NCBI RefSeq assembly: GCF_003390865.1
Contig: NZ_QMEJ01000002.1
Coordinates: 434,001-498,000, forward strand
Length of the DNA: 64,000 bases
Reading direction: 5' to 3'
Source of the DNA: Tropicimonas sp. IMCC34011
GTDB taxonomy: Bacteria; Pseudomonadota; Alphaproteobacteria; Rhodobacterales; Rhodobacteraceae
Shown: positions 16,484-24,983 of the stretch, in pieces
Position numbering within the stretch: the stretch's first letter is position 1
Layout: every line of letters starts with the position of its first letter
Translations under genes and position numbers: made by a program
Notes under the pieces: generated by a model
Database searches by the model: none
The model's input: the letters and a program-made list of their open reading frames with translations, nothing else
What the model was told of the DNA's origin: nothing

Positions 16484-18057
16484 GGGGCCGCGCAATCGCA
16501 AATGGCCTCGCAATCGCCCTCGGCGTCCTCATCCTGCATCTCGTGCTGGTCATGCCCTCGCACCCCGCGGGCCTCACCGCCTCCCGTTTCCTGCGGCCGA
16601 CGACGGAACTGCCACTCGCCCTCGTCGCGCTGGCGCTGCTGCCGTGGCGGATTACGCGGGGCGCGCTTGTGCTGCTCGCGGTCGGGCTGATCGTGCTCAG
16701 GGTCTCGAACCTCGGCACCTACATGGCCTTCAGCCGCCCGTTCAATCCGCTCCTCGACCTGCACCTTCTCGTCTCTGGCTGGTCCCTCCTCGCCTCCAGC
16801 GTCGGACGTCTCGAGGCCGCCCTCGGAATCGCGGCGATCCTCCTCGCCGTGGCACTCACCGCGACCACGCTCTGGATCGGCCTCTCCCGCCTCTCCCGCC
16901 TTCCGCCATGGGCTCGAGCTCTACCGGTCATCCTTGCGGGCGCCCCCCTCGGCCTCAGCTACGTCACGCCCGGCTGGTCCGCCTTTTCCGCGACACCGAT
17001 CGTGGCAGAGCAGATCGGCCGGATGGGACGGGGCGTCGCGGATCTGGCGGAGTTCACCGAAGAGCTCCGGACCTCGCCGTCCGAAGAGGCCACCTTCGCC
17101 GCCCTCGAAGGCCGCGACGTGATCCTCTCCTTCGTCGAATCCTACGGCCGTACCTTTCTGGACGAGCCGGATTACGGCGATCTCTCCGGCCCGCGCCTCT
17201 CCGCGGTGAGCGAAACCCTCGCGGACGCCGGATGGCACGCCCGCTCTGCCTGGACGGCCGCGCCGACGCGGGGCGGGCAGAGCTGGCTTGCTCACGGCAC
17301 GCTGCTTTCTGGACTATGGGTCGACAGCCAGGTCCGCTACGATCGCCTGATGACCTCTGACCGCATGTCCCTGAACGCCCTGTTCGGCGCCGCCGGCTGG
17401 CGCACCGGAGCGGCGATGCCGGCGATCACGCTGGATTGGCCGGAGGCGGGCTGGTTCGGCTACGACATCACGCTCGATGCGGACGGTCTTGGCTATGCGG
17501 GCGAGCCGTTCGAATGGGTCACGATGCCCGACCAGTACACCTGGACCGCCATGGACCGGCTCCTGCGCGGTCCCGGCCCGGACATGATCGAGCTCGCCCT
17601 CGTCACCTCCCATGCGCCGTGGACGCCCCTGCCCCGGCTCGTTCCGTGGGAGGATATCGGAGACGGCGCGATCTTCGACGGGCGGCAGCGCGACGGCGAT
17701 TCTCCGCGCGAGGTCTGGTCCGATCCGGATCGCATCCGCGCGCAATACGCCAGGTCCCTCGATTACGCCCTTGAGGTGACCGGCCAGTACATCGCCCGCT
17801 TCGGGGACGGGGCGCTCTTCATCGTCCTCGGGGACCATCAGCCCGCCCCGCTCCTGACCGGGCAGGACGCGCCGCCGGACGTGCCCATCCACATCATCGC
17901 CGACGATCCCGCCCTTCTGGACCGCCTGCCGGCTGAGGTCTTTACCCCCGGCCTGATCCCGGATGCCGGCGCGCCCGTCCTTCCCATGGACGCGCTCCGC
18001 CCCCTTCTCACGACCGTCTTCGAGCGGCCCTTGACTGAACCCAATCGGGAGAACTGA
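16480..18057 (+). CDS. membrane-anchored sulfatase/alkaline-phosphatase-fold enzyme (LtaS/OpgB-like)
   Basis: The 525-residue protein has about four or five N-terminal membrane helices (to about residue 165) and then a large extracytoplasmic domain. That domain has FVESYGRTF (metal-binding Glu near 220), TRGGQSWLAHGTLLSG (candidate nucleophile Thr/Ser near 263-268), LVTSHAPWTPLP and VLGDHQPAP (metal-binding Asp-His), the layout of lipoteichoic-acid synthase and phosphoglycerol or phosphoethanolamine transferases. Such enzymes move a phospho-alcohol from a lipid to an envelope acceptor. The ATG overlaps the upstream stop. Substrates are not determined by the sequence. Confidence 0.82.
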   Translation: MRGRAIANGLAIALGVLILHLVLVMPSHPAGLTASRFLRPTTELPLALVALALLPWRITRGALVLLAVGLIVLRVSNLGTYMAFSRPFNPLLDLHLLVSGWSLLASSVGRLEAALGIAAILLAVALTATTLWIGLSRLSRLPPWARALPVILAGAPLGLSYVTPGWSAFSATPIVAEQIGRMGRGVADLAEFTEELRTSPSEEATFAALEGRDVILSFVESYGRTFLDEPDYGDLSGPRLSAVSETLADAGWHARSAWTAAPTRGGQSWLAHGTLLSGLWVDSQVRYDRLMTSDRMSLNALFGAAGWRTGAAMPAITLDWPEAGWFGYDITLDADGLGYAGEPFEWVTMPDQYTWTAMDRLLRGPGPDMIELALVTSHAPWTPLPRLVPWEDIGDGAIFDGRQRDGDSPREVWSDPDRIRAQYARSLDYALEVTGQYIARFGDGALFIVLGDHQPAPLLTGQDAPPDVPIHIIADDPALLDRLPAEVFTPGLIPDAGAPVLPMDALRPLLTTVFERPLTEPNREN

Positions 18058-18058
18058 C

Positions 18059-19360
18059 ATGAAGACGCCTATCCTCGCTGCCCTGTCCGCCTTCGCCACC
18101 ATCGCTGCCCTGCCGGGCACGTCCCATGCGCAGGATCTGATCGGACGGAACCGCGTCGGCCTGCCGGATGCGCCGAACACGCTGACCTTCCGGCTGACCT
18201 CCTATGACCTCTACTCCTCGGATCCCTCTACGAAGGAGGCCTTCGAGCGGCTGTTCTCGGAGTTCATCTCCGAGCGTCCGGACTGGAAGATCGAGACCCA
18301 GCTCCAGACCGGGAATATCGGCCAGGAGCAGGCCCGGCTTCTGCAGCAGACGCAGGCCGGTCGCGGGCCAGATTGCGCGATGATCGATTCGAGCCAGCTC
18401 GCACTCTTCAAGGAGACGGGCGTCCTGCGTCCCATGAATGCCGTGTTCAGCGAGGAGGACGTGGCCGATCTCTTTCCCTTCGTTCGGGATGCGGTGACGA
18501 ACGAGGCAGGCGACGTGCTGGCCTGGTGGTGGTTCACGGATCTGCGCGTCCTCTACCGCGACACTACGCTGGTCCCCGATGCGCCGCAGACCTGGGCGGA
18601 GGTCGAGGCCGCCGCGCTCGCCGTAGCCGAGGAAGGCCGGGAGGGCATCCTGATTAACGGCGGACGCTGGGAGGGAACGGCCTTCGACTGGCTGGCGAAC
18701 TTCTGGGCGCAGGGTGGCCGGCTCGTGGACGAGGATGGCGCGCCGATCTTCGCCGAGGGCGAGAACCGCGAGAAGTTCCTCGCCGCGATCCGCTACTACG
18801 AGGGCCTTGTGGACAGTGGCGCCGCGCCGGCCCGGATCACCTCGATCACCGATTATGACGCCTTCACCGCTGCGGCCGCGGCCTCCTCCGCAGCGATGTT
18901 CGTTGGCGGCAACTGGCAATACGGCCAGCTGCGCACCACGCTGCCCGAGGACCGGTTCGCCGATTGGGCGGTCTCCGAACTGCCCGGACCCACGGCGGAC
19001 CAGCGCGCAACCGGAACCGGCGGATGGTCCATCGCTGCGCTGTCGGACGATCCGGAGAAGGCCGCTCTCTGCGGCGAGATCGCGAAGGAGATCTATGCCG
19101 GGCCCGGCAATGCCGCCCAGGGGCTCTTGCCCACATCCGCGTCGATCTACACCGAGTACGACGCCTATGACGGCCCGGAATTCGAGCTCTTTGCCGAGGC
19201 GCTCGAGAACGGCGTCGCGCGGCCCGGCGCGGCGATCTATCCGGAGATTTCGAACCAGATCCAGATCCTGCTCGGCAATGTCCTCTCCGGCACGCAGGAG
19301 CCCGAAGAGGCGCTGGATGCCGCTGCCGCAGCCGTCGAGTCGGCCTACGCGCGGCAATGA
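18059..19360 (+). CDS. extracellular solute-binding protein, family 1 (sugar-type ABC importer)
   Basis: The 433-residue protein has a signal peptide ending near SHAQDL and the cluster B binding-protein pattern: TLTFRLTSYDLY, QARLLQQTQAGRGPDCAMID, AWWWFTDLRVLYRD and GTGGWSIAALSDDPEKAALCGEI. It begins one base after the preceding stop behind GGGAGAA, so it is probably cotranscribed with the lipid-type genes. Family members bind oligosaccharides, polyols or glycerol-phosphate compounds; the ligand here is unknown. Confidence 0.9.
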   Translation: MKTPILAALSAFATIAALPGTSHAQDLIGRNRVGLPDAPNTLTFRLTSYDLYSSDPSTKEAFERLFSEFISERPDWKIETQLQTGNIGQEQARLLQQTQAGRGPDCAMIDSSQLALFKETGVLRPMNAVFSEEDVADLFPFVRDAVTNEAGDVLAWWWFTDLRVLYRDTTLVPDAPQTWAEVEAAALAVAEEGREGILINGGRWEGTAFDWLANFWAQGGRLVDEDGAPIFAEGENREKFLAAIRYYEGLVDSGAAPARITSITDYDAFTAAAAASSAAMFVGGNWQYGQLRTTLPEDRFADWAVSELPGPTADQRATGTGGWSIAALSDDPEKAALCGEIAKEIYAGPGNAAQGLLPTSASIYTEYDAYDGPEFELFAEALENGVARPGAAIYPEISNQIQILLGNVLSGTQEPEEALDAAAAAVESAYARQ

Positions 19361-20262
19361 CGGCAGCCAGGGCCCTCCGCGAGCGACCGCCGGGTCAGGG
19401 CCAGCCGTGGCCCTGGCTCCTGCCGGCCGTGGCGGTCCTGGCCCTATTCTACGCGATCCCTGTCCTCGATGTCGTCCGTCTCGCCTTCAGCGATGCGACC
19501 CTGATCGCCCCGGCGACCGGCCTGTCCCTCGACGCGATGCGCGCGATCCTCGGTGACCCGGCGCTGCGCAAGGTGCTGGCGACGACGGCGATTTTCGTGG
19601 CGGTCAACGTCGTCGCGCTCCAGCTCGCCGGGCTGTCCATCGCGCTCCTGATCGTGCGGGGAGAACGGCGGGGGCTGAAGGGCATGGCAGCGTTCCGGAC
19701 GCTCGTTCTCGCGGCCTGGGTCGTGCCGGGGATCGCGAACGGGCTGATCTGGGGGCTGCTCTTCGACGAGGCGCCCTACGGCACGCTCAACAGCCTGCTC
19801 GGATACGCGGGTCTGGGACCTGTCGCTTGGCTCTCCGATCCGAGGATGGCGCTGGTCTCGGCGGTCATCGCGAACCTCTGGCAGGGCACGGCCTTCTCCA
19901 TGATCGTCTTCTACGCCGCCCGCCGCGGCATCCCCCCGGTGCTCTACGAGGTGGCCGAGCTCGACGCCGCCGGCCCGTGGCGCACGTTCAGGTCTATCAC
20001 TCTGCCGCTCATGAGACGGGCCATCGCGGTGAACTCCGTCCTCGTTTCGGTGCAGACGCTCAACACCTTCGACTCGATCTTGGCCCTCACAGGCGGCGGG
20101 CCGGGCCGGGCGACCGAGGTCCTCGCGCTCTTCACCTTCAATACGGTCTTCTACAATCTCGACCTCGCGGGCGGCGCCGTTCTGGCGCTCCTGCTCTTCG
20201 CCGCCGGGATGACGCTGACGCTGCTGATCGGGTGGATCGGCCGCGACCGGGGCGCGTCGTGA
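19357..20262 (+). CDS. sugar-type ABC transporter permease (MalF/UgpA-like)
   Basis: The 301-residue protein has six membrane helices and the EAA-type loop VAELDAAGPWRTFRSITLPLM in the position that contacts the ATPase. Its ATG overlaps the stop of the binding-protein gene (ATGA). It forms one half of the translocation pore with the next gene product. Confidence 0.92.
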   Translation: MTAARALRERPPGQGQPWPWLLPAVAVLALFYAIPVLDVVRLAFSDATLIAPATGLSLDAMRAILGDPALRKVLATTAIFVAVNVVALQLAGLSIALLIVRGERRGLKGMAAFRTLVLAAWVVPGIANGLIWGLLFDEAPYGTLNSLLGYAGLGPVAWLSDPRMALVSAVIANLWQGTAFSMIVFYAARRGIPPVLYEVAELDAAGPWRTFRSITLPLMRRAIAVNSVLVSVQTLNTFDSILALTGGGPGRATEVLALFTFNTVFYNLDLAGGAVLALLLFAAGMTLTLLIGWIGRDRGAS

Positions 20263-21092
20263 GCGCCGCACGCTGGGGCGATGTCGCGAGCTATGCCCTC
20301 TTCGCACTCCTCGCGGCCTTCTTCCTGCTGCCCTTCGCCTGGCTCGGCAGCCTTGCGATCCGAACCCCGGCGGAGGTCTATCTCGGCGCCGCGCGCTTCG
20401 TTCCCGAGGCGCCGACGCTGGACAATTTCGGGGCCGTCCTGTCGGACCGCGCCTTCCTGACCTACCTCTGGAACGGCCTCAAGCTCTCGGCCTGCGGCGG
20501 CGCGCTGGCCCTCGCCTTGGCCATCCCGGCGGCCTATGCCTGCTCCCGCATCCCGTTCCGGGGTCAGGGCGCGGTGCTCGTCGGCCTTCTCGCCGTGCAG
20601 ATGATCTCCCCCCTCGTGATCCTCGTGCCGCTGTACCGCTGGATGAGCACGCTCGACCTTCTGAACCTCGACCTCTCCGTCATCGCCGTCTACGGCGCCA
20701 TCGGGATGCCGCTCGCCGTCTGGCTCCTGAAGGTCACGTTCGACGCGATTCCGGTGGAACTCGAGGAGGCGGCCCAGATCGACGGGGCGTCCCGCTGGAT
20801 GATCCTCGGCCGCATCGTCCTGCCCCTGGCGCGGTCCGGCCTCGCCTCGGCCTTCGTGCTGACGATGGTGATGAACTGGTCGCAGTTCCTGGTCCCGTTC
20901 ATCCTTCTGGAGCGCGATCAGGACTGGCCGATCTCCGTCGCGATCTTCAACTTCGCCGGCTCCGTCAGCGCGTCCACCACCCAGCTTCTCGCCGCAGCCT
21001 GCCTGATCGCGGTCCTGCCCGCCGTCCTGGTGTTCGTGGCGCTGCAACGGATGATCGTGACGGCGCTCATCTCGGGCGCGGTGAAGGGGTAG
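20259..21092 (+). CDS. sugar-type ABC transporter permease (MalG/UgpE-like)
   Basis: The 277-residue protein has six helices and the EAA loop EEAAQIDGASRWMILGRIVLPLA. The start is GTG at 20259, overlapping the stop of the first permease (GTGA). No ATP-binding gene follows: the next gene is a regulator on the opposite strand. The importer must therefore use an ATPase encoded elsewhere, as MsmK/UgpC-type ATPases are known to be shared. Confidence 0.92.
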   Translation: MSAARWGDVASYALFALLAAFFLLPFAWLGSLAIRTPAEVYLGAARFVPEAPTLDNFGAVLSDRAFLTYLWNGLKLSACGGALALALAIPAAYACSRIPFRGQGAVLVGLLAVQMISPLVILVPLYRWMSTLDLLNLDLSVIAVYGAIGMPLAVWLLKVTFDAIPVELEEAAQIDGASRWMILGRIVLPLARSGLASAFVLTMVMNWSQFLVPFILLERDQDWPISVAIFNFAGSVSASTTQLLAAACLIAVLPAVLVFVALQRMIVTALISGAVKG

Positions 21093-21201
21093 CGGAAGCG
21101 GGCACCGGTTCGGCCGCGGCGCGATCACGACTCAAGATCAGCGAAGACGGCATCCTCGCTGCACGGAACACATCACGTCGCCACGCTGAATCGTTTTTAG
21201 C

Positions 21202-21927
21202 CTATCCGCCCAGCCCGATGGAAAGCTCCTTCGCCGCATCCATCATCTGCGGCCGCATGCGCGCAATGTCCTCTTCGCGGAACCGCTCCCTCGGCCCGGA
21301 GAAGGACAGGGCCCCCAGCAAGCGCTCCGATCCGGCAAAGACAGGCGCGGCGATGCCGGCACACAGCTTGTCCCTCTCTCCAAGCGAGATGGCGAGCCCC
21401 TCCTGCCGGATCTCATCCATATCGCTGCCCTGCTCTGGAGGATCACCGAACGCGCGCAGGATCTTGCCTGCCGCGCCTCGATAAAGCGGCAGTCGGTCCC
21501 CGACATGCACACGGTCGAGGGTGGAATGATGCGAATCCAGCCTGAACAGGCACAGCCGCTCGGTCTCGGTCTGGCGCACGTGGAAAGACGGGCTTTCCGT
21601 TCCGATCGATACAAGACGTTCCATGACCGGCAGGATGTGATGGCGCAGAGGGTTGCTGCGCTCGTAAGCCAGGCCAAGCTGCATGATCGTCGGGCCCAGC
21701 GCATACTTGGAGTCCTCGATCCGGATCACGTAGCCGGCCGATTGCAACGACTCCATCAGTCGCAGGATCGTGCTCTTGTAGAGCCCGGTCGCACGAGCGA
21801 TCTCGGAGAGGTTGCGCGGGATCGTGCTGGCTTCGAGAGCCGCGATGATCGAGAGCGCTCGGTCCACCGCGGCAACGCCGCGCGATGATTTATCCTTGTC
21901 GGGACGTGTCGTGTCCTGGGCTGTCAC
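21202..21927 (-). CDS. IclR-family transcriptional regulator
   Basis: The 241-residue protein has an N-terminal winged helix-turn-helix (VDRALSIIAALEAS, NLSEIARATGLYKSTILRLMESLQSAGYV) and a C-terminal effector domain (PLYRGAAGKILRAFG, LCAGIAAPVFAGSERLLGALSFSGP). The start is GTG at 21925-21927 behind GAGGT. It lies 90 bases downstream of the dehydrogenase of the catabolic cluster on the same strand, which suggests it controls that cluster. A GAATTG-N11-CAATTC palindrome lies directly upstream of its start. Confidence 0.92.
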   Translation of the reverse strand: MTAQDTTRPDKDKSSRGVAAVDRALSIIAALEASTIPRNLSEIARATGLYKSTILRLMESLQSAGYVIRIEDSKYALGPTIMQLGLAYERSNPLRHHILPVMERLVSIGTESPSFHVRQTETERLCLFRLDSHHSTLDRVHVGDRLPLYRGAAGKILRAFGDPPEQGSDMDEIRQEGLAISLGERDKLCAGIAAPVFAGSERLLGALSFSGPRERFREEDIARMRPQMMDAAKELSIGLGG

Positions 21928-21953
21928 ATCTACCTCGACCTATGCGTTGGTTG

Positions 21954-21976
21954 GAATTGGCATTACGCCTCAATTC
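21954..21976. promoter_or_regulatory. palindrome upstream of the IclR gene, candidate autoregulatory operator
   Basis: GAATTG (21954-21959) and CAATTC (21971-21976) form a perfect 6-bp inverted repeat with an 11-base spacer, 27 bases upstream of the GTG start. IclR regulators often repress their own gene through such sites. Binding is inferred from position only. Confidence 0.4.
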
Positions 21977-22017
21977 GTCCTGATCAAACCGCGAGATCGA
22001 GACGCGGCCACCGGCTC

Positions 22018-23493
22018 TCAGACGGCCCAATAGAGGCTCTTCATCTGCTGGTAGGCGCGCATCCCTTGAAGGCCCTTCTCCCGCCCCTGCCCGGACAGCT
22101 TGAAGCCGCCGAAGGGGGCCGCGATGGAAAGCTGCTTATATGTGTTGATCCAGACTGTCCCGGCCTCGAGGGCGCGGGCCACCCGCCAGGCGCGACGATA
22201 GCTTTCGGTCCAGATCCCCGCCGCGAGGCCGAAGTCGCTGTCGTTGGCCGCGCCCACCAGGTCCGCCTCGTCCTCGAAGGTCATGAAGCAAAGTACCGGG
22301 CCGAAGATCTCTTCCTGCGCGATGGCGGCGGAGTTATCGAGCCCGCCGATGATCGTCGGCTGGAAATAGGCGCCCTCGGCGAACAGCTCGCCCTCCGGGC
22401 GCTGACCGCCGTAGAGGATCTCGCCCCCCGCAGCGACACCGGCCTTCACGAAGCTTTCGACCCGGTCGCGATGCGCGAAGGACGACAGCGGGCCGATCAC
22501 GCTGGAGGGATCGCTTGGCGGGCCGAGCCGCATCGCCCCGGCCGCCTCGATCAGCAGGGCGCGGAAGCGATCCGCCACCGAGGCCTCGACGAAGAGCCGC
22601 GATCCGGCGACGCAGGACTGGCCCGTGCCGCCGAAGATCCCGCTCGCCACCGATTTCGCCGCAGCCTCAAGGTCGGCATCAGCGAAGACGATATGCGGCG
22701 ACTTGCCTCCCAGTTCCAGGATCATCGGCACCAGCCGGTCCGCCGCGCCGCGGGCGATGCTCTGCCCCGTGGCGGTGCCGCCGGTGAAGCTGATCAAACC
22801 GATACCCGGATCCTCGACCAGCGCCACGGCGGTCTCGCGCCCGCCGGCGATGACCGAGAGCAGCCCCTCGGGCAGGCCGGCCTCGATGACGCATTGTCCC
22901 AAAGCCAGGGTCACGAAGGACGTGGTCTCTGCGGCCTTCAGCACCACCGCATTGCCCGCCGCGAGGGCCGGCGCGATCTTCTGCGCCCCCATGGTCAGCG
23001 GAGAGTTCCAGGGGGTCAGGGCGGCGACCACGCCCACCGGCTCGTAGACCTGCATCGTGTAATAGTCACCGCGGGCCGGCGGCATCGCCTCTTCGCTGCA
23101 TTCGCAGACGGCGGCGTAGTAGCGGAAGATCCCGGCGGCCGACATGGCCTGGGCATGGCTTTCCTTACGCGTCTTGCCATTCTCGCTCATCTGGAGGACG
23201 GCGAGATGATCGGCCTGACGCTCGATCTCGTCGGCGGCGCGCGACAGGATGCGCGCCCGCTCATGCGGCGGCAACTGCGGCCAGCCGGTCCGGCGCACTG
23301 CCTCGTGGCCGGCGGAGATCGCCTCGGCCACCTGCGCCGGGGTCGAGGTTCCGACGCGCCCGAGAAGCGCGCCCGTTGCCGGGTTCACCACACGCAGCGG
23401 CGGTCCGTCTCCGGGCACGGCTCGCCCGGCAATCAGCAGATCCTGCACCTGATCAGCCGGAGGAACCGTGGCCTTCTTTGCGAGCAGCGACAT
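22018..23493 (-). CDS. NAD(P)-dependent aldehyde dehydrogenase
   Basis: The 491-residue protein shows the ALDH hallmarks: ALTPWNSPLTM, the glycine motif FTGGTATGQ, catalytic Glu in LELGGKSPHIVF, catalytic Cys in FGGTGQSCVAGSRLF, and QEEIFGPVLCFMTF. The start at 23493 is set by GAGGAAG eight bases upstream; the longer frame runs back into the livF end. It is the distal enzyme gene of the leftward catabolic operon and should oxidise an aldehyde intermediate; the substrate is unknown. Confidence 0.93.
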   Translation of the reverse strand: MSLLAKKATVPPADQVQDLLIAGRAVPGDGPPLRVVNPATGALLGRVGTSTPAQVAEAISAGHEAVRRTGWPQLPPHERARILSRAADEIERQADHLAVLQMSENGKTRKESHAQAMSAAGIFRYYAAVCECSEEAMPPARGDYYTMQVYEPVGVVAALTPWNSPLTMGAQKIAPALAAGNAVVLKAAETTSFVTLALGQCVIEAGLPEGLLSVIAGGRETAVALVEDPGIGLISFTGGTATGQSIARGAADRLVPMILELGGKSPHIVFADADLEAAAKSVASGIFGGTGQSCVAGSRLFVEASVADRFRALLIEAAGAMRLGPPSDPSSVIGPLSSFAHRDRVESFVKAGVAAGGEILYGGQRPEGELFAEGAYFQPTIIGGLDNSAAIAQEEIFGPVLCFMTFEDEADLVGAANDSDFGLAAGIWTESYRRAWRVARALEAGTVWINTYKQLSIAAPFGGFKLSGQGREKGLQGMRAYQQMKSLYWAV

Positions 23494-23506
23494 GTTCTGA
23501 TCTTCC

Positions 23507-24220
23507 TCAAGTTCCAAGATAGGCAGCCCGGACCTCCGGGCTTTCCAGAAGTTCACGCCCCGTGCCGGTCAGCACGACGCTGCCGGTTTCCAGCACCACG
23601 CCGGTGGCGGCGATCGACAGGGCCATCTGGGCGTTCTGTTCGACCAGCAGCACGGTCATGGACATGTCGCGGCTGATCTCCTCGATGATGACGGCAAGCT
23701 CGGCGACGATGATCGGCGCAATCCCCAGCGAGGGTTCGTCGAGCAGCAGGACCCGCGGCAGCGCCATGAGCGCGCGGCCGATGGCGCACATCTGCTGCTC
23801 CCCCCCCGAAAGCGAGCCGGCCATCTGCCGACGCCGTTCCTTCAGCCGCGGGAAGTAGCCGTAGACCCGGTCCATCATCTCGCGGCGCGCCGCCTTGTCG
23901 CGCACGGCGTAGGAGCCCATGATCAGGTTTTCCTCGACCGAAAGCTGGCCGAACAGCCGCCGTCCCTCTGGCGAGAGCGCAACGCCGTGGCGCAGCGGAT
24001 CGCCCGGGCGGGGCTGTAGCAGTTCGTCGCCGACGCGGATCTCGCCTTCGACGGGTTTCAGCAGGCCGCAGATCGACTTCAGCACCGTGCTCTTGCCTGC
24101 CCCGTTCGAGCCGACCAGCGCGGCCACCTGGCCCTCGGGCACGTCGAAGCTGACGCCGTGCAGAGCCCGCACGGGTCCGTAGTTCACCACGAGGTTGCGG
24201 ACGGAAAGATCACTGCGCAT
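23507..24220 (-). CDS. livF: branched-chain-amino-acid-type ABC ATPase (LivF-like)
   Basis: The 237-residue ATPase has Walker A GSNGAGKST, SPEGRRLFGQLSVEENL (LivF-type), signature LSGGEQQM and Walker B LLLDEPSLGIAP. The ATG at 24220 overlaps the last bases of the livG-like gene. The LivFGMHK architecture also serves aromatic acids, amides and other carboxylates, and the catabolic neighbours suggest such a substrate rather than leucine. Confidence 0.92.
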   Translation of the reverse strand: MRSDLSVRNLVVNYGPVRALHGVSFDVPEGQVAALVGSNGAGKSTVLKSICGLLKPVEGEIRVGDELLQPRPGDPLRHGVALSPEGRRLFGQLSVEENLIMGSYAVRDKAARREMMDRVYGYFPRLKERRRQMAGSLSGGEQQMCAIGRALMALPRVLLLDEPSLGIAPIIVAELAVIIEEISRDMSMTVLLVEQNAQMALSIAATGVVLETGSVVLTGTGRELLESPEVRAAYLGT

Positions 24221-24983
24221 GGTCGCCCCCAAGGTAGGCTTCGATGACTTTCGGATCGTCGCGCACCTGAGCCGGTGCGCCCTCGGCGATCTTCTCGCCG
24301 TGATCCAGAACGACCAGGTGATCGCAGACCCGCATGATCAGCCGCATGTGGTGCTCGACGATCAGCACCGAGACCCCGAAGCTCGCGCGGATCTCCTTGA
24401 GCATGGAGCCGAAGCGATCCACCTCGTCGGGATTGAGCCCCGCGGCCGGTTCGTCCAGCAGCAGCAGCCCGGGCTGCGTGGCCAGGCCGATCGCCACGCC
24501 GAGGCGTTTCTGATGGCCGTATGCCAGCGTTCCGGCCGCGCGGTCGGCATGGTCGGTCAGATCCAGCGCCTCCATCACATGCTCGACCCTGCCCCGCGCC
24601 TCCTCCTCGGCGCGCCTGGCGGCCGCGCCGCCGAACAGCATCGTCCCCAGCCCGAGCGGATGACGCAGCATCGCCCCGCGAAGGATGTTCTCGCGTACGC
24701 TGACTTTCGGGAAGGTGGTGGCGGCCTGGAAGGTCCGCGCCAGCCCGTGTTCGACAATGCGGTGCGGCGGCAACCCAGAGATGTCCTGATCCCGGAAGCG
24801 GATGGTGCCGGAGGTCGCCGGGAAGGTCCCGGTGATCAGGTTGAAGCAGGTCGTCTTGCCGGCGCCATTGGGGCCGATCAGGCCGGTGATCGCGTCCCCG
24901 GCCACGGAGAAACTGACATCCGACAGGGCCGACAGACCGCCGAAGCGCTTGGTGAGGCCACCGATTTCGAGAAGCGTGCTCAT
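24210..24983 (-). CDS. livG: branched-chain-amino-acid-type ABC ATPase (LivG-like)
   Basis: The 257-residue ATPase has Walker A GPNGAGKTT, the LivG-type RTFQAATTFPKVSVRENIL segment, a degenerate signature region (LAYGHQKRLGVA in place of LSGGQ, usual for LivG) and Walker B LLLDEPAAGLNP. It pairs with the LivF-like ATPase. Its start overlaps the permease stop by four bases (ATGC...TGA). Confidence 0.92.
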   Translation of the reverse strand: MSTLLEIGGLTKRFGGLSALSDVSFSVAGDAITGLIGPNGAGKTTCFNLITGTFPATSGTIRFRDQDISGLPPHRIVEHGLARTFQAATTFPKVSVRENILRGAMLRHPLGLGTMLFGGAAARRAEEEARGRVEHVMEALDLTDHADRAAGTLAYGHQKRLGVAIGLATQPGLLLLDEPAAGLNPDEVDRFGSMLKEIRASFGVSVLIVEHHMRLIMRVCDHLVVLDHGEKIAEGAPAQVRDDPKVIEAYLGGDHAQ

